Of a DNA stretch of 64,000 nucleotides, positions 7,803 to 14,865 are shown in pieces (the first letter of the stretch is position 1; every line of letters begins with the position of its first letter). Location of the stretch: assembly GCF_000626635.1 (NCBI RefSeq), contig NZ_CP007451.1, positions 5,004,501 through 5,068,500 of the forward strand, given 5' to 3'. The notes beneath the pieces are model-generated. The model worked only from the letters and a program-made list of their open reading frames with translations, had not been told where the DNA came from and ran no database searches. The translations under genes were made by a program, and so were the position numbers. The stretch is from Draconibacterium orientale (lineage in GTDB: Bacteria; Bacteroidota; Bacteroidia; Bacteroidales; Prolixibacteraceae).

Positions 7803-9179
7803 CATGAGTGTTCGGAAGATTTTATCGCGAAACTCAAGTAGTTTCAACAATTTTCCGTTATCGGTCTTGATAAGTTGCTGGTATTTGTGAATGTAACTTA
7901 ATTTATCAAATTTATTTTTGCCCTGTCACTAAGAATATTCAAATTGACAGGCAAACAAGCAAAAATATCGGTTACAGAACTGTTGTCATTACTTCCTGAT
8001 GAGGAACTCAATAAAATTGCCAGACGCACGAAAGTCAATTACTATGTAAAAGTATTAGATGGCAAAAGTATTTTCTGTTTAATACTTTATGCTTTGGTAG
8101 AGTGTCAGCGCAATAGTCTTCGAACAATGGAAGATATTTTTAATAGTCCGCAATTTAAATTCTTATTTAACCTGGATGCTACTCAAACAGTTCGACATAG
8201 TTCTATTTCTGAAAGGTTAAGTGTGATAAATATTGAGTTTTTTCAACAAGCCTATGAATTAACATATGAATATTTTAGTACTTACTACAACCGCATACAA
8301 CGTGAAAATGTACGTTTGATACGAGTTGATTCTTCGATGGTAGCAGAAGCAGCGAATAAGCTAATTGAAGGGATGAATATAGGACGAAAGAAAGATGGGA
8401 AGAAGCAAATAAAATATACCGTGGCATTTGATGGAGATTTGCCATGCATGACAAAAATATTTACAAACAGACAATGTCTCAGTGAAGATATAACTATTCC
8501 CCAGGTAGTATTTGATTATGCCAGGAAGGATCAAAATGCCATATTTACATTTGACCGTGGAGTAAACAAACGGGAAGTTTATCGCAAACTATCAAATCAA
8601 GGAACCGGCTTTGTAACCAGACTTAATCCTGGAGCTAAGTTTAAATTAGTTCGCGAGTTGGAAGAAGGAAATAACCGAACGGTTGGGGCTTTAGAGTTGA
8701 TTAGGGATATTGAAGTTCAATTAACCAAAAACAGGAAAGAATACCGAAAATTTAGTGACGAAACTTTTCGATTAATCATAACTCGGCATCCGGAAGACGG
8801 CACTGAATATTGGTTCCTGACCAACCTGTTTGATATTGACGTTGAAGAAGTTCTGCAACATTATAAGAAACGATGGGACATTGAAGTCTTTTTCAGGTTT
8901 CTGAAACAAGAATTAAATTTTAGCCACATCACCTCAACCAATCCTAACGGGATAGCAGTAATGATGTATATGACCATGATTACCGCAATGATGGTGTTGA
9001 TATATAAAAAACTCAACAATATTGGCTACAAAACAGCTGTTAGAAGAATCTCGTTAGAACTTAATGAGTTAATTATAAAAATGATAGTAAAGCACTGTGG
9101 TGGAGATCCGAGTTTAGTTTTTCGCTGAATTAGGCTTTTTGAAAATCGTGTGCCTTGGGGATTCTTCCGAACACTCCTA
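7803..9179 (+). mobile_element. Complete IS4-family insertion sequence, 1377 bp
   Basis: Terminal inverted repeats are visible: GAGTGTTCGGAAGA at 7806-7819 is exactly complementary to TCTTCCGAACACTC at 9163-9176, with three more imperfect bases outside (CAT on the left, CTA on the right). The 9-bp direct repeat ATTTGTAAT flanks both ends, so the element transposed as a unit and its ends are defined by the sequence. It carries one transposase gene. It lies 28 nt after the broken RelE toxin and just before repeat-module copy 9. Confidence 0.85.
7944..9128 (+). CDS. IS4-family DDE transposase
   Basis: The 394-residue protein has the IS4 DDE catalytic set: D129 in IRVDSSM, D204 in FTFDRGVN, and the YREK signature Y307-x2-R310-x3-E314-x6-K321 in YKKRWDIEVFFRFLK. 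The frame is open from 7902 without an ATG; TTG 7944 gives the listed protein, CTG 7923 is an alternative. The frame is uninterrupted and both element ends are present, so it may be active. Confidence 0.88.
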   Translation: MTGKQAKISVTELLSLLPDEELNKIARRTKVNYYVKVLDGKSIFCLILYALVECQRNSLRTMEDIFNSPQFKFLFNLDATQTVRHSSISERLSVINIEFFQQAYELTYEYFSTYYNRIQRENVRLIRVDSSMVAEAANKLIEGMNIGRKKDGKKQIKYTVAFDGDLPCMTKIFTNRQCLSEDITIPQVVFDYARKDQNAIFTFDRGVNKREVYRKLSNQGTGFVTRLNPGAKFKLVRELEEGNNRTVGALELIRDIEVQLTKNRKEYRKFSDETFRLIITRHPEDGTEYWFLTNLFDIDVEEVLQHYKKRWDIEVFFRFLKQELNFSHITSTNPNGIAVMMYMTMITAMMVLIYKKLNNIGYKTAVRRISLELNELIIKMIVKHCGGDPSLVFR

Positions 9180-9188
9180 ATTTGTAAT
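9180..9188 (+). repeat. Right target-site duplication of the IS4-family element
   Basis: ATTTGTAAT, identical to 7794-7802. Confidence 0.8.
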
Positions 9189-9204
9189 GCATGCCTCTTT
9201 TGGC

Positions 9205-9401
9205 ACAAAAGAACATTATCAAACAACTATAACCTTAACCTTTTACAACGATTGGTACTTTGGAAAAGTTAGCTAAAAATAAGGTTAATAAGGTTATTTT
9301 CAATAATTACCACAATCGGCTACTAAGGTTTATAGAGGAAATAAGGTTTTACTATAGTACGAATAACCTTCAGGTGTTTTCCAAACCCTGAAGGTTTAAA
9401 T
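9205..9401 (+). repeat. Repeat module, copy 9
   Basis: Begins GCACAAAAGAACATTATCAAAC (shared with copy 10 at 10875), then CCTTTTACAACG...CTTTGGAAAAG, the AAGGTT blocks and the stem AACCTTCAGG/CCTGAAGGTT. The IS element upstream inserted just outside this module. Confidence 0.72.
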
Positions 9402-9454
9402 CGTAAAAACTCAAATACCATTCGGGGAGAAACCAAAAACGAATACAAGTCACA

Positions 9455-9487
9455 CCCCGCTACCGCACGAATCCTTTCGTGTGGTTT
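9455..9487 (+). repeat. REP-like hairpin upstream of the RAYT gene
   Basis: CCCCGCTACCGCACGAA-TCCT-TTCGTGTGGTTTA. Relative to the usual unit, CGCGAA/TTCGCG became CACGAA/TTCGTG, a compensatory change that keeps the stem. It stands 74 nt before the RAYT start. Confidence 0.75.
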
Positions 9488-9560
9488 AGCCGTCAGGCTA
9501 ATAAGATTATACTCTAATATAAAAAAGTCTTAATTTTATTCTCAGAAAAACTAATTGTTA

Positions 9561-10118
9561 ATGAGCCGTAACTACAAGTTCCATAATCCCGAAGGCGTTT
9601 ATTTTGTAAGCTTCTCTGTTGTCGAGTGGTTAGATGTTTTTATTCGAAATGAATATAAGAACATATTACTTGATAGTTTACACTATTGCCAACAAGAAAA
9701 AGGCATGGAAATATTTGCATGGTGTATAATGACCAGTCATGTACATTTGATTTTCAGAAGTTCAAAAGAAAATGTAAAACCAGAACAACTTTTGGGCGAT
9801 TTTAAACGGTTTACAAGCAAAGAAATTATAAAGGCAATAAAGGAAAATCCGCAAGAAAGCCGAAAAGATTTTTTGCTTGAACGGTTTGAAAAGGCAGGAG
9901 CGATGTCGTCAAATGTTCTTAATTATCAGTTTTGGCGTCATGACAACAAACCTATAGAATTATGGAGCAATAAAGTTATAGATGAGAAAATAAACTATAT
10001 TCATCAAAATCCTGTTGAAGAGGGCTTGGTTTTTAAGGCAGAGGATTATGTGTACAGTAGTGCCATAGATTATGCCGGAGAAAAAGTATTATTGGATGAT
10101 GTTATTGTAGTTAAATAA
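9561..10118 (+). CDS. REP-associated tyrosine transposase (RAYT), Y1/HUH family
   Basis: The 185-residue protein has the IS200-like Y1 transposase fold in its RAYT form: start MSRNYKFHNPEGVYFVSF, the HUH metal-binding motif H60-V-H62 in MTSHVHLIF, and KINYIHQNPVEEGLV, where Y146 is the probable nucleophile, followed by the DYVYSSA element. ATG 9561 is chosen over a TTG two codons upstream. RAYTs are single-copy domesticated transposases thought to move or maintain REP palindromes. The gene is bracketed by a REP-like hairpin at 9455 and an inverted one at 10126, the arrangement expected for a RAYT with its cognate repeats. Confidence 0.85.
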   Translation: MSRNYKFHNPEGVYFVSFSVVEWLDVFIRNEYKNILLDSLHYCQQEKGMEIFAWCIMTSHVHLIFRSSKENVKPEQLLGDFKRFTSKEIIKAIKENPQESRKDFLLERFEKAGAMSSNVLNYQFWRHDNKPIELWSNKVIDEKINYIHQNPVEEGLVFKAEDYVYSSAIDYAGEKVLLDDVIVVK

Positions 10119-10125
10119 CTACAAA

Positions 10126-10158
10126 CCACGCGATGCAATCGCGCGGCAGCGAGGGGTT
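10126..10158 (-). repeat. Inverted REP-like hairpin downstream of the RAYT gene
   Basis: On the minus strand: CCCCTCGCTGCCGCGCGAT, then a TGC loop and ATCGCGTGGTTT. It is the inverted counterpart of the unit at 9455, with a third stem variant (CGCGAT/ATCGCG). Confidence 0.75.
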
Positions 10159-10173
10159 TTCGTCACACATTTA

Positions 10174-10287
10174 ATACCAATTGTATTTGAGAGTGAGCTT
10201 TAAGCGAAACTCTGAAATTACAATTGTTAATGCCGATTGAAAAGAAGAATTCACCAAATGAGGCTCATTTTTATTTCACATCGGTAT
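10174..10287 (+). repeat. ATACCAATTG element, copy 1 (about 115 bp)
   Basis: Ends ATACCAATT... and ...ATCGGTAT form imperfect terminal inverted repeats. Inside are two stem-loops: AATTGTA/TACAATT and ATGCCGAT/ATCGGTAT. Two better copies are at 19516 and 24506. Confidence 0.6.
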
Positions 10288-10319
10288 AATTTGTATTTTT
10301 ATTGCAAAACACGTAAACA

Positions 10320-10556
10320 ATGGATATTCAGGCATTAAAACTCGATCTTGTTACCAAGATCCTCAAAACCGAAAAATCATCATTGCTTATTCAGATTGAA
10401 AAACTGTTTGAAAAAGAAAATGACCAGGATTGGTGGGATCAATTACCGGATGAAGTGCAACAATCGATATTGGAAGGAGTAGAAAATATTAAGCAGAGAG
10501 AAATGTATTCTCACGACCAGATAGTGCGCGAGGCAAAACAAAAATATGGTTTCTGA
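10320..10556 (+). CDS. Antitoxin of a ParE/RelE-type pair
   Basis: A 78-residue acidic protein, MDIQALKLDLVTKILKTEKS, with the helix-rich layout and the DQDWWDQLPDEVQQSI segment common in Bacteroidota addiction-module antitoxins; the C terminus SHDQIVREAKQKYGF likely contacts the toxin. It differs from the three DUF2683-like antitoxins upstream. It overlaps the toxin frame by 11 bp. Confidence 0.8.
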   Translation: MDIQALKLDLVTKILKTEKSSLLIQIEKLFEKENDQDWWDQLPDEVQQSILEGVENIKQREMYSHDQIVREAKQKYGF

Positions 10557-10857
10557 AATGGAAATTATTTGGACTGAGAAAGCGCGATTGACCTACTTCT
10601 GTGTATTAGATTATTTAAAAGAGAACTGGACCAAAAAAGAGCTGATCCAATTCTCAAATAAAACGGAAGTTATACTGAAGGCACTCACAAAAAACCCCTA
10701 TATGTTCGTAGCTTCAGGCAAACATAAAAATATTCGTAAAGCCATTATTGATAAAAACAATTCGCTTTTCTATCAAGTGGATAAAAAGAACCGGAGAATT
10801 TATTTATTGACATTTTTCGATAACCGACAAAATCCGAAAAAACTAAAATTTGACTAG
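10546..10857 (+). CDS. ParE/RelE-superfamily toxin
   Basis: A 103-residue basic protein with the ParE-like pattern IIWTEKARLTYFCVLDYLKENW, then KNIRKAIIDKNNSLFYQVD and a C-terminal IYLLTFFDNRQNPKK. The ATG at 10546 overlaps the antitoxin; ATG 10558 would remove four residues. ParE members poison gyrase and RelE members cut mRNA; the sequence does not let me choose. Repeat-module copy 10 begins 18 nt after the stop. Confidence 0.82.
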   Translation: MVSEMEIIWTEKARLTYFCVLDYLKENWTKKELIQFSNKTEVILKALTKNPYMFVASGKHKNIRKAIIDKNNSLFYQVDKKNRRIYLLTFFDNRQNPKKLKFD

Positions 10858-10874
10858 ATAACTCAACCTCCACT

Positions 10875-11080
10875 GCACAAAAGAACAATATCAAACTATA
10901 ACCTTAACCTTTTCCAAAATTTAGAATTTTGGAAAAGTTCGCTGAAGCAACAATAACCCAAACAATAAGGTTAATAAGGTTATACTGTATTTACCACAAT
11001 GGCTACTAAGGTTGTCTGAGGAATAGATAAGGTTTTACTGTAACACCAACAACCTTCAGGTGTTTCCAAAACCGTTTAAA
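10875..11080 (+). repeat. Repeat module, copy 10, with truncated closing stem
   Basis: Contains a perfect 13-bp stem CTTTTCCAAAATT-tag-AATTTTGGAAAAG (10909-10937), which covaries with copy 2 (AAAGTT/AACTTT there, AAAATT/AATTTT here). The closing stem has lost CCTGAAGG. The rest of the gap to 11566 holds a module tail (CTCCGTCAACTGACAG) and no convincing gene. Confidence 0.72.
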
Positions 11081-11566
11081 TCACAAAAAGCAGTTAGTCC
11101 CTAAGAAAAACCGAATTCAGATCACGTTAAAAACGTTCTCCGTCAACTGACAGATGAGAGGTAAAAAATACAAACACATCGAAATACCTTGTCAACCGCG
11201 CAACAACAAAAAGCACAAAGAGATAGCTGGCTTTAGGAAAACAGCATCAATAGAGAAGCCTATGGAGTATTTCGGAAAACTTATGGAAAAAACCAAACAT
11301 TTTATACCTTAGCAATCCCATAAACAAGAAATAAAACGAATTGAATACTGCATCATGATACACACATCCCTGATAACAGGCGGCACCAAACGAAATGGTG
11401 CTTATTCAGCAACCTATTTGCACAACAAAAAGATAAATCGTTCACAGAAGCAGCTAAGGGGAAATACAGTTTAAAAGATTCCCCGGTGTAATTCCCCTAA
11501 AAAGGAGACCGGAATACAAAGGAAGAGGTGAAAAACACAAATGAAGAACGATAAACAACACGAATA

Positions 11567-12421
11567 ATGATAATAACAGCCAGTATTGTACTCTATAAAA
11601 CATCAATGGCAGAATTGGAAAAAGTATGTCAGTCGCTGTTTCAGGACGACACATTTTCAAAAGTTATAATTGTTGACAATTCGCCTGATGATCGCTTAAA
11701 GAATATTATTCCCAGCAAAAAAGTAGAATACATTTTTAATGGGAAGAATATAGGCTACGGCGCGGCACATAATATTGCCATTCGAAAAATAATTGATAAA
11801 TCCGATTACCACCTGGCTTTAAACACCGACATCTTTTTTTCGGCCAATGTTATTCCAAAAATTGTTGACTACTTAAACAAACACCCGAAAGTAGGCCTTA
11901 TTCTACCTAAGGTACTCAATTTAAAGGGCGAAGTTCAGTATTTGGCAAAGCTGCTGCCTACCCCTTCTAATTTACTGATACGTTTATTTTTACCTGATAA
12001 TATTTTTAAAAACAAGCGCACCAAATACCAGCTGGCTTTTAATGGTTACAATACCACTATGGAAGCACCGTGCCTTTCGGGCTGTTTTATGTTTTTCCGG
12101 GTAGAAGCGTTAAGAGAAGTGGGGATGTTTGATGAACGCTACTTCCTTTACTCCGAAGACTTTGATTTATCGCGAAGAATACATGAAAAATACCAGACCA
12201 TCTATTATCCAAGGGTATCGATAACGCACTATCATCACCGGCATTCGTACAAAAGCAGCCGGATGATGCTGGTACACATGGTTAATACCATTCGCTATTT
12301 TAACAAGTGGGGATGGTTTTTCGACCCAAAAAGAAGGAAAACCAATAAGCGCGTACTGGAAGAGCTGGAATATAAACTGGCGAAAAAGGAAATGCACAAA
12401 CAAAAACTAAACGCTAAATAA
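11567..12421 (+). CDS. GT2-family glycosyltransferase (rhamnosyltransferase-like)
   Basis: The 284-residue protein has the GT-A fold of family 2: ITASIVLYKTSMAEL at the N terminus, VIIVDNSPDD nucleotide-binding segment, NIGYGAAHNIAI, and LNTDIFFS holding the DxD-type metal site (NTD). The LSGCFMFFRVEAL and FLYSEDFDLSRRI motifs are typical of the WbbL/RfbF rhamnosyltransferase subgroup, with ED as probable base. It is cytoplasmic or membrane-associated and would add a sugar to the lipid-linked repeat unit. First gene of the polysaccharide locus. A REP-like hairpin follows its stop by five bases. Confidence 0.88.
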   Translation: MIITASIVLYKTSMAELEKVCQSLFQDDTFSKVIIVDNSPDDRLKNIIPSKKVEYIFNGKNIGYGAAHNIAIRKIIDKSDYHLALNTDIFFSANVIPKIVDYLNKHPKVGLILPKVLNLKGEVQYLAKLLPTPSNLLIRLFLPDNIFKNKRTKYQLAFNGYNTTMEAPCLSGCFMFFRVEALREVGMFDERYFLYSEDFDLSRRIHEKYQTIYYPRVSITHYHHRHSYKSSRMMLVHMVNTIRYFNKWGWFFDPKRRKTNKRVLEELEYKLAKKEMHKQKLNAK

Positions 12422-12425
12422 TACG

Positions 12426-12454
12426 CCGCTACCGCGCGAATCCTTTCGCGTGGT
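12426..12454 (+). repeat. REP-like hairpin
   Basis: CCGCTACCGCGCGAA-TCCT-TTCGCGTGGTT, five bases after the glycosyltransferase stop. Confidence 0.72.
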
Positions 12455-12470
12455 TCTGCATAGTATTCAT

Positions 12471-12657
12471 TTCTCCTCCTTTGAGGAGAGCCTGTCCCGA
12501 TCGGAGCATCGGGAAGTACCACTGATGAAGTGCAGCGTAATCAGCGGGGAGGTGGTGATTTATCTTCTGTTGTCAATAGTCGGATCCGTTTAATTCGATA
12601 CATTTAACCACCTCACCAACATACGTTGGTCCCCTCCTCCTCCCCAGAGGAGGAGAA
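12471..12657. repeat. CTCC/GGAG dyad element, 187 bp, palindromic
   Basis: Outer arms TTCTCCTCCT (12471) and AGGAGGAGAA (ending 12657) and inner arms GAGGTGGT (12549-12556) and ACCACCTC (12607-12614) make a nested inverted repeat. It shares blocks with 6961-7130 and 14695-14745. Confidence 0.6.
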
Positions 12658-12712
12658 ATTTCGAGCAACAAGTTTCCATTCCGGTTTTCATTTTACCGCC
12701 TATTACTAAGTT

Positions 12713-14197
12713 TTGCAAAAAACACCATCCATAAAAAGGAATTTATTTCACAATAGCCTGCTCTTGTTGAGCAATTTATTGTTTCCCTTTATCAGCTTTT
12801 CCTATGCTTCACGGGTATTGGGTCCCGAGGCTTTCGGTAAAATTCAGTTTATTCTGGTATTTGCCCAGTACTTTGTTTTACTGGCCGCCATTGGCATACC
12901 GATTTACGGCGTACGTGAAATTGCAAAAATCCGCCACGACGAGGCACGGATAAGCAAAACTGTTTCCGAGCTGCTGTTTTTAAATGGTATAAGTTCGCTG
13001 CTTTTGCTTTTGGGTTACCTGGGAATTCTGTTTTTGGTCCCCTGGTTTCACGATGATCTGCAACTCTACCTGCTGGGCGGGTTAATTGTAATAAGTGCCT
13101 TCTCGAACCTCGACTGGTACTACAACGGCATGGAGCAATTTCGCTTTTTATCCATGCGCTCCATTAGCATAAAAGCACTTTCCTTAGTGGCGTTGTTTGT
13201 ATTTGTAAAAACAAAGGAAGATCTGCTGGTTTATTTTGCCGTAGTTATTTTCTCCATTTTAGCCAATCACTTATGGAATTTATGGGGTGTTCGTAAAATC
13301 ATCTCTTTTCATTTCAAGTCTCTGGAGCTTAAACGACATCTTCCGGCCTTATTAACCTTGCTGGGAACTTCGGTATCCATCAGCATCTATTCGGTTGTCG
13401 ATACTTTATTGCTGGGATTTCTGGCCGACGATACGGCTGTAGGACTTTATACTGCGGCCGTAAAGATCAATAAAATTACCATTCCGGTGCTGATAGCACT
13501 GGGGACAGTATTAATACCCCGTATCACACAAAGCCTTGAAAGCCGCGACAAAATTCAGGTAAACAAGCTGATTAACCAATCTTTTGCTTTTACCTGTTTA
13601 CTGGGTGTGCCCGTTAGTTTCGGGCTTTTTCTTTTTGCCAGAGAATTTATTATCTCCATCTCGGGACCGGAATTTGCCAACGCCGTGCTGACCATGAAAA
13701 TTAGTGCACCTTTGGCACTAATCATAGGAATTGCCCATATATTTGGTTTTCAGTTGTTGATTCCTGCCGGTTTCGAGCGAAAATACCTGTGGGCAACATT
13801 TGCCGGTATGGTGGTGAGCATTGTTTTAAACCTCTTGCTCATTGGCAGTTTTAAGGATAAAGGAGCGGCTGTGGCTACCGTTACCAGTGAAATTGTAGTA
13901 ACCGGAATTGCGGGCTTTTTTGCCTACAAACTCATAAAATTTAAACTGGATTGGAGAATGCTGTCCAAAGCTTTTCTGTCGTGTTTACTTTTTATTCCCA
14001 TTGCTTATGGGGTTCGCTCCCTTTCGGAAAATGAAGTCATCCGCCTTCTCATTGCTGTTCCGCTATCGGCTCTGATCTATTTTAGCATCCAGGGCTGGCT
14101 ATTTAAAAACCCCTTAATCGATGAAGCTTTTGTCTATGCCCGAACGAAAGGCTGGATACCCGCTGTTTTAAACAAGAGAAAAGGCAGGATACAGTAA
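12713..14197 (+). CDS. wzx: Wzx-type lipid-linked oligosaccharide flippase (MATE/PST superfamily)
   Basis: A 494-residue, strongly hydrophobic protein with about 12-14 membrane helices. The N-terminal sequence SLLLLSNLLFPFISFSYASRVLGPEAFGK is the polysaccharide-transporter (Wzx/RfbX) signature, and FSNLDWYYNGMEQFRFLSMR is the second conserved region. It flips undecaprenyl-linked repeat units across the inner membrane. The reading frame starts with TTG 12713; there is no ATG nearby in frame. Context with Wzy, Wzz, Wza and glycosyltransferases supports the call. Confidence 0.9.
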   Translation: MQKTPSIKRNLFHNSLLLLSNLLFPFISFSYASRVLGPEAFGKIQFILVFAQYFVLLAAIGIPIYGVREIAKIRHDEARISKTVSELLFLNGISSLLLLLGYLGILFLVPWFHDDLQLYLLGGLIVISAFSNLDWYYNGMEQFRFLSMRSISIKALSLVALFVFVKTKEDLLVYFAVVIFSILANHLWNLWGVRKIISFHFKSLELKRHLPALLTLLGTSVSISIYSVVDTLLLGFLADDTAVGLYTAAVKINKITIPVLIALGTVLIPRITQSLESRDKIQVNKLINQSFAFTCLLGVPVSFGLFLFAREFIISISGPEFANAVLTMKISAPLALIIGIAHIFGFQLLIPAGFERKYLWATFAGMVVSIVLNLLLIGSFKDKGAAVATVTSEIVVTGIAGFFAYKLIKFKLDWRMLSKAFLSCLLFIPIAYGVRSLSENEVIRLLIAVPLSALIYFSIQGWLFKNPLIDEAFVYARTKGWIPAVLNKRKGRIQ

Positions 14198-14224
14198 TAC
14201 CAGGACAAACAATTCCACAAAAAA

Positions 14225-14516
14225 AGTCCTGAAAGGACTAAACACAAATAACCGTGTGTGAAACGCACGGTAAACAAGCATACAGACATCAGCCCCGGAG
14301 GGGTTGAATAATCTCCTCCGCTGGCGGGGATTCTGTGGATAAAAAGCCCCGTTAAGACGACACAACAGAAAAATAGATAATCAAAACAAAAACTCCGGCA
14401 AAAAGGAATTTGGTAACGACATATTCCTGCGGCGCATTAAACGCTCAGGCTTCCACCAACGGGGTAATTGCGCCGCATCATTCGCTGCGCTCATTACCCC
14501 GGGTTAAAACCCGGGG
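14225..14516. repeat. Array of short GC-rich hairpins
   Basis: Successive palindromes: AGTCCT-gaa-AGGACT (14225-14239), ACCGTG...CACGGT (14251-14271), CCCC-gga-GGGG (14293-14303) and CCCCGGGTT-aa-AACCCGGGG (14497-14516), followed by TCCCTGCGGGA. Such strings are frequent between genes in Bacteroidota. The gap 14198-14865 has no gene; its second half carries a CTCC/GGAG dyad fragment (14695-14745). Confidence 0.55.
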
Positions 14517-14865
14517 CTATTAATATCAAATCCCTGCGGGATTAAAAAACAATCTGCACGATTCGTGGTGTCTGGCTACTTCAAGGCTTCAAATTAAAAG
14601 TGTTCCGATCTTATCAGAACGGATTTAAAGCCTGGCTGGAAGAATATTTTATTAGCCGCTGAATCCACAGCAGTAGCCAATAACCGGCTCCCATCTTGAG
14701 GGGAGCTCCCGACAGGATGAGGGGTAAAGAAAACAAACACATTTAACCACTTTTGACTGAACCGACTAACCATTACAGCCACGAACGGTGTAAAAACACA
14801 ATTTGTCACTGATTGTATCATTAATGAACTTATACGACACTCCCATTAAAAAGAAAATACAGCAT

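Noticed and set aside
9026-9226. A minus-strand open frame crossing the right end of the IS element
   Set aside because: It overlaps the transposase 3' end and the target site; there is no homology to any family I know.
11361-11475. Short open frame starting ATGATACACACATCC
   Set aside because: 39 codons, no recognisable family, no ribosome-binding signal; may be debris but cannot be supported.
1-12454. Chromosomal integron cassette array
   Set aside because: Same-orientation small operons with a repeat behind each are suggestive, but the repeats lack the attC cores (RYYYAAC/GTTRRRY), and no integrase gene is present in the window.
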